Assembly: GCA_022376515.1 (NCBI GenBank)
Contig: WTXI01000052.1
Location: 62,001-126,000, forward strand
Direction of reading: 5' to 3'
From: Lactifluus volemus
Lineage: Eukaryota > Basidiomycota > Agaricomycetes > Russulales > Russulaceae
DNA length: 64,000 nucleotides
Under the pieces are notes generated by a model that was given only the letters and a program-made list of their open reading frames with translations, had not been told where the DNA came from and made no database searches. Below are positions 12,024-23,370 of this stretch, piece after piece. Position 1 is the first letter of the stretch, and every line of letters starts with the position of its first letter. Both the position numbers and the translations under genes were made by a program.

Positions 12024-13030
12024 TAATCTATCGCCCTGCTTAAATTTGTAGCCTCATGGTCCTGGCCGCTCCGAGAAGAAAGATTTTTGCCCCATACTTA
12101 TACTGTACCTCCTGTGCTACATACTGTGGGTGAATACTCGTCGAACCTGTCCGTCCCAAAGCTGGGAAAGCCATCGAGACTCGCGGCAGCGATCGTCATC
12201 GCACTTTTGTCTCGGCTGCCACTATTAAAGACGAGGGCGACCTGGCGGTCACGTCTTTGATGTCTGTCATCGTAGGCCATTCTCTTTATTCGAGTTGTCG
12301 CAGCATGGAAAAAAGCACCGCAAAGTCGTCGTCGGCGTCCAGGTTTGATAGTAGGCTTAAGCGGAAATCGAGGACCACCCACACAACAAGTATGGTCACA
12401 GCGGGTCGCAATCACCGCAACCACGATCACACAGAAAGTACCGATCATGTACACGAGATGGTCATAACCACATAATGATTACGACCATGTTTGACCATGT
12501 GAACCGCGGTCTTGGTCACGTGGCTCAGAGGGTCATACGGTCTCATACCCTGATTGCCATGTCAGAGGGAGCCTAATGGAATTATTCTCGTTCTTCTGGT
12601 TGCCAAGGTGGTTGCGGTGCGTAAGCGTAATGGTGGTGGGTGTTCAAGTTGTTCAAGTTGGAGCGGTGCGTGTTGAAGGGGTGAGGGTATGACGCTGCCT
12701 CCGTACCATCGCCGTCGTCGTCGCCATGATGGCCAACCTAGTCGTTACCGCCGGTGGGTTAGCCAATATACATAGAAGTGAAAAGGCAGGAAGGCGGCGC
12801 GGGGAGCTTTGCTTTGGCAGTTACAGTACAGTGTACGCACTGGGGAAAAAGGAAAGAGCCGAAAAATTTGACTCATATCGCTTCTGTGCTGCGGCACCAT
12901 TTACGTTGTCGCCCAATTTATCGTATCCATCGTTTATAAATTGTGAAATTGTGAGCCGTGTCGGTCGAAACTTATAGCCTATGAGTAGAGAAACATCATT
13001 ACAGCGAGGTTATTGGTAGTAACGACCGTT
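12021..13030. repeat. Duplicated upstream block, copy 2
   Basis: Counterpart of 4628-5495, separated from the NLR B promoter by the inserted element. It aligns over the TAAATTTGTAG, CTCGTCGAACCTGTCCGTCCC, CGCGGCAGCGAT, CAATATACATAGAAGTGAA and AGGTTATTGGT anchors. It carries about 120 bases (12340-12480) not seen in copy 1. No intact common reading frame covers both copies. Confidence 0.6.
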
Positions 13031-13217
13031 ACCACGTGCGAGATTTGTCTCTAAGAAAAAGTAATCAAGAAGCACATATACATTTATGCGGCTCGTTCTA
13101 ATTGGCATCGCATGCTGTAGTAAATTAACAAAAAATTATCTCCATTTACATCCCGAATGAATCCTCGTAATACGCGGACGGTCGTGAGCCTCCAAAATGA
13201 ATCCCCCACGACGGTGG

Positions 13218-13224
13218 TATAAAG
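13218..13224 (+). promoter_or_regulatory. TATA box of the GH45 gene
   Basis: A TATAAAG sequence lies 58 nt before the ATG at 13276, a usual core-promoter spacing for a short 5' UTR. It is the clearest TATA element in this part of the window. Confidence 0.55.
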
Positions 13225-13275
13225 GAGGGATACCAACAACTTGAACCCGTAGCAACGACCACACACCACCCAGCG

Positions 13276-14117
13276 ATGAAATCGGTTCTCCTCTTCATCG
13301 TACTTTCCGCTGCAGCAGCTGTCGTGCGCGGCGCCGAACACGATGGTCACGTGCATCGTCATCATCGTCATCATCACCACAAGAGCTCGAGCGGGGGCAC
13401 GGGCTTGGCCAGCGGAGGTTACTATCAACCGGCTAAGGGCCAAGCGTCCTTCACCGCTTACTATGGCTGTCCTGATCCCTGTAAGCATTGCCCCCTTGTC
13501 TAGTATCATGGAATCCATTCTGAGCACCACGTCTCCCGTGTAGCTTGTGGTCAAGTCACGTACGGCTACTCGGCAGCGATCAGCCAGAGATCATTCGGTG
13601 CCTCCTCCGGCTCTGGTGACGCCTGTGGGCGCTGCTTCAGAATAACCGAAACCGAGGATCCATCCACGCCCGACTGGAAGGGCCCATTCAAGACCATTAC
13701 CGTGATAGTTAACAATTTGTGCCCCTATGCGAAAGGTGAAGATTGGTGCGGCCAATCGGCCTCTCAACCACTCAATAACGTCGGTGAAAAAGTGCAGTGC
13801 GTTCTTTTCTGTCTTGGGACGGCCGACATGCTGAAAAAAAACTGATCGCAGTTTTGATCTGTGCGTCGACTCGGGTGCGGCGGCGGGATTCTTCACTGCA
13901 CCTCGTGGTTCTGGGAAGGGTTATTATGAAGAAGTATCTTGCGAAGAGTGGAAAGGTTCGATAGGAGAGCCTCTCTGGGGCCACTCATGCATGGCCCCAC
14001 GTAACGCTCCAAACTGGCCAGCAGTAGCATGCGGAAATACAGGTGCGAGGCCTTTCCTTTCCCTGTATCGTGATGCAACTTTAGTTTATGTCAACGTCAG
14101 GCACCGCACCCCAGTGA
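13276..14117 (+). CDS. Secreted GH45 endoglucanase (subfamily C type) with His-rich N-terminus
   Basis: Predicted extracellular beta-1,4-endoglucanase of glycoside hydrolase family 45 (double-psi beta-barrel, related to expansins). Four exons, 13276-13480, 13544-13796, 13852-14042 and 14101-14117, join in frame to 221 aa. Residues 1-19 form a signal peptide. The next stretch (about 21-36) has nine histidines. The mature domain then follows the basidiomycete subfamily-C pattern: GQASFTAYYGC, ACGRCF-like DACGRCF, NNLCP, WCGQ, the HFDLC motif containing the conserved barrel aspartate, EVSC, NWPAVACGN and a short GTAP tail. There is no cellulose-binding module. The gene sits between two NLR-related blocks and is intact, unlike the metabolic gene fragments around it. 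Family assignment rests on close motif order to known Agaricomycete Cel45A-like proteins. A Cip/expansin-like non-catalytic role is less likely but not excluded. Confidence 0.88.
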
Positions 14118-14661
14118 TAGCACGACGCGCTACGACAAGGAAGCTAGGAGTTCATATCGCAGGTTAAATAAGCTCGTTGCATCGACGGAGTATTGAGGCT
14201 GGAGAAGAACGGAAGTAGACACTTTCCTTTTGGCATACCTAATAATATACCAAATAAAATCGTCGCTCGTTTCATTGGGTGGAATCCCGTGCCCAGCATG
14301 CAACGAACCATTTCCGGGTTGGACTTTGGCCATAATGACGCTCAGAGAAGATGTGGTCGCCACGGAGGCCAGAACATTTCACCCTCATCTTCGAATGAAG
14401 TTCGATAAATTTGATGCCAAACAAGTCTCTAGATGCAGTCCTCGAGGCCTTGAGGCTTGAGGGAGACTCATGGATATGCGGGCAGAACGGCCTTGTGGGA
14501 ACTTGTTTCCCGTGTTGTTGAACGTAAAAGCGTCCGTTTCGGACTTACGTCATTAGTCCTTAGGGGTCGCACCCGCTGTGCGCTTATGGTAACACCCAAA
14601 TTTATTTTTTTTGAAAATTCTCTGGAGAAGTGATCCCGGGGAGTTAAGTAGCAAGTAAGCA
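14118..14661. other. GH45 3' flank, no gene recognised
   Basis: Open frames here are short, mutually antisense and without recognisable content. The right edge abuts the decayed FAS2 fragment. Confidence 0.4.
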
Positions 14662-15255
14662 TTATACATAATTTCTTTCTTGTACCTGCCCAGATTCGAG
14701 TCGGACGTCCTTGTCATCGACCGCTTCTCCCGTCTTTGTGTCAACCCAACCAACATGGAGTGCCATCTTTGAGACGTCCATTGAAATGCCTGACATACTT
14801 ATTTCCATCTCCCATCGCTTGCGAGAAGATCCCCATAGCCCAACTTTACCAAAGCCAGAGACAATGATGGCTTTATTGAGATCGATAACGTCACGTAATT
14901 GAGAGAGCTTATGTGCTTCAGGGAGGTCAGGAAATTCAAAGCGGAAGTTGGCGCGAGGGGTGATATTGACAGCCTGAAGAACCCGCTCGGCCTCGGCACC
15001 ATTGATGACCTTAAACTCGGCGGCGTTGTCACGAGCAATAGCGTGAAGAAGCTTGGCCTTCTTGTTGATGTTAGCACGGACTTGGGCTGCTACGTCGGCC
15101 AGATCCGGGATTTGGTCGAAGCCACCGCTCAAGTCTCCCCAGACAGGTTCGACTTGCATAATGCTGAATAGGATCAGGTGGATAGGTTCAAGAATGTTGA
15201 AGGCCATTTCTTTGGCAGAGAAAGTGCGCACGCCGTGCGTCTCCACTTCCTGGCG
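14662..15255 (-). pseudogene. Fatty acid synthase alpha subunit (FAS2) internal fragment
   Basis: An isolated piece of the about 1880-aa cytosolic fatty-acid synthase alpha chain, from the end of the ketoreductase region into the segment before the ketosynthase. Recognisable stretches in order are VETHGVRTFSAKEMAFNIL, PDLADVAAQVRANINKKA, ARDNAAEFKVINGAEAERVL, PRANFRFEFPDLPE, SGFGKVGLWGSSRKRWEME and GWVDTKTGEAVDDKDV. In full-length proteins about 30 residues (EFTIEG..MGFIKHF-like) lie between RWEME and GWVD. Here they are replaced by an out-of-family stretch, which indicates a deletion with frame change. No start, acyl-carrier or ketosynthase exons flank it. It is a pseudogenic relic, and the working gene must lie elsewhere. 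Confidence 0.85.
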
Positions 15256-16640
15256 GCTCGGATCATGTTGGATTGGTCTATGACACGAGTACCACGAGTC
15301 CAGCTTCAGGATAGTTTAGTATCGCAGACCGGGGCCGGAAGAGGGACTCACCTAATGCCAGCTCCTATAAGCCAAAGATACTCTCCCCATCTTTTTGAAG
15401 ACCAACGGTTGAAAAGCGTTTCGAGAGAGATTTTAGGCTCGGAATAGAGACCATATTTTGCTGAAGAGGCTATGGTTAAGGAACAATGGGAGAACAACCT
15501 GCGTCGGACGAGTTACAATTTGACGGCATGCCCTTTTGGTTTGTCAGGAGTCGCAGAAGGTTAACAAGCATTATGCGGCGCGCGAACTCAGACTCTTCTT
15601 CCCCCTCCTCCGGCCTCACCGGCCATTCTCACGCAACACACTCACTCACCCTGCACGTCAACCCTATCGCAGCAGCAGCCTCCTCCACATTGGCACACAA
15701 TATCCCCGGTGTCGAAAGGTACACGCCTAAGTGCGGGCGACGAGACAAGGGTGCGCGGGATGAACTGACCGCGTACAGTACCGCAGCCGCGCGTCGAGGT
15801 GGTGAGTACAAAGGACGCACTAACGTGGATTTCATGTGCCGATTTGAGCAAGTGACGCAGGTTGCGGCACTCAACCAACGTTGGGCAATCAGCTGGATGA
15901 CGACGCTCCGTTCTAGGTATGTTTTTTTTTTTTCCTTCTTCTCCACCCAGGTCGGTGTCATTATGCGTGCTCACCGCGTAGGGGAGGGCGAGAGCAGCGA
16001 TCTCAAGCTGTTACGAATTTCTCTGCATTCAAAAAAGACGAAGCGTTGTCCGACATATTCTCATCAAACCAGAACAGATGCCACAGACGGTCCGTTTCAA
16101 AATCAAACTCGTCGCAGCCAGCTACTTGCCCGATGACAGTCTCATTTCCTCCGAGCCACGACGCAGCAGCTGGGAAGAGGGCATCGGACAGCCGTCAGGC
16201 CGCGGCCGAGGACACGAGCGAAGGTGGCGGTAGTTTACACCGAGCCCGAGGCGTCAAGACAGGAACATGGCATACAATGAGGTTGCAAGGCCAGCTGCAC
16301 GGCTGGCCTTACACCACCATCTGTTACTCCCATCCATCAGGTTCGTAGGACTACCTTCACGATCATCCTAAACGCCTTACTACTATAGTAGCTTATGAGA
16401 TTTCAATGTACTTAAAGACCTCCAAATCATGAGGCTATGGAGCAGCGAGGCATCGCCAACTGTCTCTCCCTCGCTTCCACTCATCAATGGATCAATCCGC
16501 GCGTCACACGGCATGCTTGCGCAGCAACAGGTTTCGTGTAGCCCATCGGCCATCCGAACGCGTCAGCAACTCGGCTCCCGCACTGTCAGGGTCGCACCGG
16601 TCATCACAGCACAGTATTTAGCATCCATTTACAAGCAGTG
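15256..16640. other. No gene recognised
   Basis: Several plus- and minus-strand open frames up to 216 codons exist (for example 15486-16136), but they have no recognisable domain. They overlap antisense frames of equal quality and contain a poly-T run (15921-15931). I see nothing I can support. Confidence 0.4.
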
Positions 16641-16654
16641 ACGCCTCTATGAAT

Positions 16655-17430
16655 TCACGCGGCACCAATTGCGATGGCTTCACGTGCCACGAAGAAGTCA
16701 GTACCGTAGGGGGTATGCGATTCGGATATTTGGAATACAGAGTTGGGGGGAATGCGAGTTACCGCTGGGTTACTTGCCATCCCGTGCTTCCATGTGTGCC
16801 TCGGCGGCTGAGCGGCGACGCCTGGCGCGACCCAGACGAATGCGAGGAGCACGACATTGACAAAATTCCCGCTCAAGACACCATTTGCAAGCGAGAATGC
16901 AAACAATGATGCGGCGGCCCCGGGCCCGAAAGTGCGCTGGAAAGGAACCACGGTCTGGGCGAGGCCGTTCGTTGCACCAAGCGAACGCTTATTCGGCGCT
17001 GCCGCAGCTATGAACATGAATACCGAGCCTTTATGCACAAATATATTCAAAGACGGGCATCGCGGTCGCGAAAACGACATGCGCTGAATCCCATGTCGGT
17101 TACGCAAATTGACGAGAGCTGAAACAAGTCATACTCCGTCATGGCCACCGGTGATATAGCGCGCCGCCATATTCTCGAACGGGAACAGGAATATGGTATG
17201 ATCAGGTATGCAGCCATACTAGTGAGGACGACGCGTCCTGGACCGTGACCGAGACGCCCGACGACGCGCGAGCAGAAGAGGAATTGGAGATGCCATTCAA
17301 AGTATCCAGCCACATGCCGATAGACGTGGGACTGAGATCGAGCCAGCCCAAATCTATCGGCATTGACAAGACCAGTGGGACAAGGGCCATCGCCCACATG
17401 TCGAGCAATGCGCCACGTGAAATAAATAAT
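16655..17430 (-). pseudogene. Decayed C-terminal half of an MFS transporter
   Basis: Minus-strand frames in succession read LLDMWAMALVPLVLSMPIDLG (about 17410-17350), LSPTSIGMWLDTLNGISNS, then in another frame GPGRVVLTSMAAYLI..LFQLSSICVTDMGFSA, then again in another frame FMFIAAAAPNKRSLGATNGLAQT..FGPGAAASLF ending at 16655. This is the order seen from transmembrane helix 7 onward in fungal major-facilitator (DHA1 / zinc-induced-facilitator-like) drug transporters. At least two frame changes (near 17270 and 17060) and no N-terminal six-helix half are visible. I conclude it is a truncated pseudogene. Confidence 0.8.
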
Positions 17431-17748
17431 TTGGACTGCTAGTTAGGTCACGGTGTCAACATGTCAACGTAGTAACTGTTGTTTGTTGTTTGTTCCCAAT
17501 GAAGCGCGAACATGCGGCAGCGGTGCCAGTGCTTGTCTCAACTTCTCCCTTCACTTTACGATGGTTCTTCCACAACCAAATATGTATGCCAACGTCTTTC
17601 ACACCTGATGCCGATGTTCCTGTTAACCATTACTATAGCCCAGATCCTCCAAAGTCCGGAATCGGGTACATCAGTCACTTCATCTTCGTTTTCGATTCTA
17701 GTATTTACTTTGCCTTTGATTAGCGCGATCAGCGACCAGGCCAGCGGA

Positions 17749-20700
17749 ATGCAATCGAGTATACCCCAGCTCGAGATCACTGGTACCTATCTTGGTAATT
17801 CTACTCTGATCAGTACTAAATCTCTCCCTCTTGTCAGTCCTAAGCGCGCACAATCTTCCTCGTCTTAAAGCCCTCCCGGGTAAAGAGAGACAGTTTTATG
17901 TTACAGTGACCAACGGGAAGAATACATGGCAGACACGATCGAGGCAGAGCGTGGCGCAGCACGTGGAGTGGAACGAAAAAGTTGATGCATTGTGAGAGCT
18001 GCCAGTGTCGGATTTTTATACCCAGGTCCAACTGACTCTCCTGCAGTGTTTTGCCACCACTCTCCGGTATTACAATATCTCTCTATGCGAAGAGGACCGT
18101 GCGGACAGACATCCTTCTCGGAAGGCAGGAGATCACCTGCGAAGCTCGACGCGGTTCGTCTATTCCTTCGAATTCTTACTCGTGCGCTTGCTGAGCATCC
18201 TACATGTAGAACTCGAGATTATTTTCGGCAGTTCCGATGGACATTATAGACACTTAAGAGAGCCGGCCACACTTCTATTGACTATCTCCGCGTCGACGAA
18301 CTCTTTAAATGCGGCAGCCACTAGCCCAAGTCCTACAACGACAGCACTGGACAATTCTTGTGCTGAAGAAGGTGGTGCACGTTCTGGTGACCTTCCCACC
18401 GGGGGAAATACTCCTGTGGGACCAGTACAAGACGGCCACACGGAGATCTCACGTACTGTCGATCGTGCCGAGGAAGCCATGAAAGCTATGGATACGATGA
18501 CGGCATGGGAGGGTGCCATTGGTGTTATCAAGCAAGTACTCAACGCTATCGGTCCAATCGCAGGTGTATGTCTCATCGATTTTCCTCATCCGTTGCTTTG
18601 CTGAGCTAGCTTTTGCGCCTCAGTTGCTCCCCCATGCACAGCTAGCATGGAAAATGCTCTTAAAGATTCCCGAGGTGCGTCTCCGTTCCTTGATGGAGGA
18701 CAGGGAGCGTTCAATGGGTTTCATCAATCGCCAGACTTTGCTACTCCAGTTTCAACGTGATGACAACGTCCAAAGACTACTCAAGGCAATACAGGATGTG
18801 TTTGGTTTTATATGGGAGAGGGATGCCTTGATCAACATGAAACCAGCGTCTACTCAGGCAAGAATCCTGGATGAGATGCTGGAGTGCGTCTCGGAATGTG
18901 CCAGATTTATCATATCGTATGCGGAGAATGTGCTAATCGGTCCGTCGTCTTTGGCCTCTCTTATTGGCCATTCATCATGAACATTTGATTTTCAGGAAAG
19001 CGGACTTTGAAGAGCCAAGTCGATGCGAAAATTGATGAGTACCGCACAAGGCTCGCTCGACTGCGAGATAATTTCCTCGCACGTACTGCCGACGTCACTG
19101 GGATTGCTGTGCTAGAATTCGGTGCGTAGTCCTAAAGGCTATAGGATTTGTCGGATAATCTTCCTGACGAGGGCCACAGAATTGGACACAACAATCAGAG
19201 AATTGCCTTATAAGGGAAGCTGGCGATATGGCGGCTGTCTTCCGGGCACACGCGAAGACTTTTTGGATCATATCGTCAAGTGGGTCGAGAGTCCTGAATC
19301 TCAACCTGGGCTCATCCTCCTCGGCCAAGCAGGCACAGGAAAGTCTTCAATCGCAAATGAGGTCGCACGTCTATTCCAGCATAAGTGCCTCTGCACTTAC
19401 TTCGCATTTCTGCGGAAAGAGGGATCCAAAGATGAAGCTTACCAGATGTTCACGACGCTCGCTCGCGATCTGTCATATCGCTATCCCTCGTTCAAAATAG
19501 CGCTCGGGAAGGTACTAAAGAATGATCCGTCTCTTCGTAGTACTCGACAATATCGCACACTTTTCGAATCCCTTCTCCTCGAACCAGTCAAGAACATTCA
19601 GTTGAGCGACCCAATCCTCATCGTGATCGATGCGTTGGACGAGAGTGGTGATGCGATCGGTCAAGACGGGTTGCACAAGGTTCTAGCTCAACATTTGTTC
19701 GAGCTCCCATCCAATTTCCGCGTCCTCATCACCTCGAGGCCGGAGAGTGGTATTGAACATGCGTTCTGTAATGCGTTGTCCGTGCGCACCCTCTATATGG
19801 ATGATCCCAAACTGGCTGCGAAAACAGAGCAAGATATTGGCTTATATCTCCGGAAGGAACTCCCTTCGGACGTGTTCAAAGAACATGGTGCCGAACTTGC
19901 AAAGGCAGCAGAAGGATTGTTTCAGTGGGCAGCCGTTGCTTCCGGGTTCATAAACAGCCCTCCCGCTAGCTTTGGGTTTAGCAAGAGGAAGATCGTACAG
20001 CGTCTATTGGGGCGCTCTCAAGATCGGATCTCGCAAGATCCTTTGGACAGGCTATATGAAGAAGTTCTAGAAGAGTACTTCGAACCGGTTGCAGCACAGA
20101 CCCTATTTCGTTCCGTGATGGGGCAGCTTTTTGCTGCTCTCGTTCCACTTTCCATCCGCTCTTTGACTATTCTGCGACGACATGCACCCCAGGATGACCC
20201 CGAAGACCCTGACCCGGAGGATTCCGAAAGGGTTGTTGAGATGCTCCGTCACCTTGGGTCACTTCTCAGTAACGTGACCTCATCCGACGATACCCTCCCG
20301 ATCATCCCTCTCCACCCCTCATTTCGTGGCTTCTTGGCCAGTAAGAAGAGTGGGGTATTTTACATCGACCTCGACAAGGCTCACCGTCAGCTGGCACATT
20401 CCTGTCTCGGATTAATGCTGAATGAGCTCAAGTTCAACATTTGCAAACTCGAATCGTCATACGTTGCCAACAGGGACGTTCCAGATCTCGATTCTCGAAT
20501 TGCGAAATATGTTCCACCTGCTCTATCGTATAGCTGCGTTTTTTGGGGGGATCATTTAGAACATCTTGGTATCGAACAGGACCTGTTTCCAAAACTTCGA
20601 TTGCTATTCGAGACAAGGTTTCTCTTTTGGCTGGAAGTGCTTAGCATCAAGAATGGTGTCGGTCTTGCGTCACGAGCATTGGCATCCCTGAACACATGGC

Positions 20701-23155
20701 TGCGGTCTGATCAGCAGAAGGTAGGCGGCGCTTATCATGATATACGACATGTAGTAACTATTGGGTCCAATTACAGCGATTATTCCAATCCGAGGTTGAG
20801 AATCTGTTGTCGTTAGCCGACGATGCGTTGGCTTTTGTGCGGTATTTCAGGATGGCGATATCAAGAAGCGTCCCGCACATATATATATCTGCTCTCCCTT
20901 TTGCGCCATCCTCTTCCCGCATCGTCGAGCACCATCTTCACCTATTCCCCCATACATTGGTTTTGAGACGCGGACAGTTGTCTGATTGGCCAGCATTGGA
21001 AATGACGATTAAAGCACATGATGAACCAGTCTACTCAGTTGTATTCTCGCCAGATGGGCAGTGGATCGCATCGGCCTCGGAAGATCGCACGATTCGGGTA
21101 TGGGATGCTACAACGGGGGAAATTGTAGCGGGGCCGCTTACTGGACACAGTAATCATGTCTTTTCTGTCGCATTCTCGCCTGACGGGAAACGCATCGCAT
21201 CGGCCTCGGCCGATCGCACGATTTGCGTGTGGGATGCCGCAGCAGGAGAGGTCGTGGCGGGACCATTTACTGAACACAAGAAATACGTCAGATGCGTTGC
21301 ATTTTCACCGAACGGGCAACACATCGCCTCGGGCTCGGACGATCGGACGATTCGTGTTTGGGATGCCGCAACTGGAGAGGTCATAGCAGGCCCGTTTGCT
21401 GGACACGTCGGCGGGGTTTCCTTTGTTGCATTCTCACCAGACGGGCAACGTATCGCCTCTGCCTCGAAAGATTGCACGATTCGCATCTGGGATGCTGCAA
21501 CCGGAGAGGTCGTAGCGGGCCCGTATACTGGGCACACCGAACGGGTCAGGTGTGTTGCATTCTCACCGGACGGGAAGCATGTCGCTTCGTCCTCGCACGA
21601 TCGCACGATTCGTGTGTGGGATTCCACAACAGCAAAGGTGGTAGCAGGCCCATTTACTGGACACACCGGTCCCATCCACTCTGTTGTGTTCTCTCCGGAC
21701 GGGCGGCGCATCATCTCAGCCTCAGGAGACCGCACGATTTGCATGTGGGATTCCGCAACAGGTCAGATCGTGGCAGGCCCATTTACTGGACACACATCTA
21801 CCATATTTTCTGCTTCAGTCTCACCTGACGGGCAGCAAATTGCCTCGGCCTCGGATGATGGCACGGTTTGCGTGTGGCATCCCAGAGAAGGAGTGGCAGG
21901 GGCCTCGTTTACCGGACACACCCAATCGATCTTTTCTGTTGCACTCTCACCAGATGGGCAACGGATAGCCTCGGCCTCTGCAGATTGCACACTTTGTGTG
22001 TGGGATGCGGCAACAGGAGAGTTCACAGCAGGTCCATTTACTGGTCACACCGATTGGGTCTTTTCTGTTGCGTTCTCGCCTGAAGGCCAGCGGATCGCTT
22101 CGGCCTCGCGAGATCGCACGATTCGCGTGTGGGATACCACGAGAGGAAATATTGTAGCGGGCCCGTTTGCTGGACATACCGATGAGGTCTCCTCTGTTGC
22201 ATTCTCGCCGGACGGACAACGCATCGCGTCGGCCTCGGGAGATCGCACGGTTCGTGTGTGGGGTGCCATGACGGGAGAAGTTGTAGTGGGCCCGTGTACT
22301 GGACACACTGGGGCGGTCCGCTCTGTTGCATTTTCGCCGGACGGGAAGCGCATCGCCTCTGCTTCGATTGACCGCACGATTCGAGTATGGGATGCTGCGA
22401 CAGGGGATGTCGTAGCGGGCCCGTTTAATGGTCACACTCAGCGGGTCAGATCTGTCGCGTTTTCAGCGAATGGGCAGCAAATCGCCTCAGCCTCGGGAGA
22501 TGACACGATTCGTGTGTGGGATTCTGTGACAGGACAAGCAGTAGCAGGCCCATTTACTGGACACGCCTATACTGTCGAGTCTGTTACATTCTCACCGGAC
22601 GGGCGGCGCATTGCATCGGCCTCGTACGATCGTACGATTCGCATGTGGGATTCTGCTACAGGTGTGGCCGTAGCGGGCCCGTTTATTGGACACGCTGAAT
22701 GGGTCAACTCGGTTGCATTCTCACCAGACGGGCAGCGGATCATTTCGGGCTCGAGGGATACCACGATTCGCATGTGGGATGCCACAACAGGACCGGATAT
22801 TGTGGGCTCGTCTACCGGACTCACCCATTCGATTAACTCTGGTGCGTCACGGCTCACTTTGGATGGGCAGCCTATCACCTCGACCTTACGAGATCACACG
22901 ATTCATGTAGGGAATCTCAGAGCAGAAGATAACGAGAAAGATCACTTTATGGACAAGTTCCCGATCAATAGTGATGGATGGATGTATGGGGAAGATAAAG
23001 AACTCCTGTTGTGGATTCCTCCCATTCACCAGCCATACTTTCACAGAGCTAACACAGTCTGGATTGCTGGCAAAGATAAAACGGAGGTAGATCTCTCAAG
23101 ATTTGTGTATGGATTAAATTGGGCTATGGTATACGCTCACAGTTCGTCTAAATAG
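17749..23155 (+). CDS. NLR gene D: C2 - helical - NACHT - WD40 receptor
   Basis: STAND/NLR protein of 1674 aa. Eight exons join in frame: 17749-17794, 17838-17991, 18047-18153, 18210-18565, 18624-18939, 18996-19121, 19180-20720, 20777-23155. Residues about 7-110 form a C2-like domain (VLSAHNLPRL, FYVTVTNG, VEWNEKVDAF), often lipid- or membrane-binding. Residues about 170-368 are a helical linker. The NACHT ATPase starts near 380: Walker A GQAGTGKSS at about 417-425, Walker B ILIVIDALDES at about 513-523, sensor-like LITSRPES. The winged-helix region ends before APHIYISALPF-type sequence, which joins NACHT to a WD40 array from about 962 to 1596, followed by a short unique tail. The start ATG precedes a two-exon C2 domain that reads correctly only after splicing. 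No stop or frameshift is visible. It lies opposite in strand to the ankyrin NLRs. Function (non-self recognition, incompatibility) is inferred from the family. Confidence 0.9.
21014..22918 (+). repeat. WD40 array: fifteen 129-bp (43-codon) units
   Basis: Fourteen clear WD repeats plus one degenerate last unit (GLTHSI..). The framework GHT..V.SVAFSPDGQRIASAS.DRTIRVWD is nearly invariant, while the two or three residues after GH(T) and the residue before DRT vary from unit to unit. The count fits two seven-bladed propellers. Such homogenised but positionally variable arrays are typical of fungal HET-E/HNWD-like receptors, where the array length changes by recombination. Confidence 0.88.
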
Positions 23156-23370
23156 AGTCACATGAATATATGCAAACTTCGACTAGTGTTGTCACCATAT
23201 CTTTCGAATTCAGTTAGCGCTACCGAGTCTGTCTGAGGATGGCCAGTAGAGCAGTCCAGAAATCAAGATAAGAGAGCGTGTATCGTGTAGGAGTCGGTAT
23301 AATAGCTGCAATTTGTATTTGGATGACATGACGATAACATCAGGAATTAGCAAATGAGTACCGGTCACCT

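Noticed and set aside
15486..16136. 216-codon plus-strand frame
   Set aside because: No recognisable domain, crosses a poly-T run and overlaps equally long antisense frames.
21154..22435. Long antisense and shifted frames through the WD40 region
   Set aside because: Periodic shadows of the 129-bp repeat.
21014..22918. Could the regular repeat be a CRISPR array or minisatellite
   Set aside because: Units are 129 bp, fully coding and translate into WD40 blades; there are no spacers.
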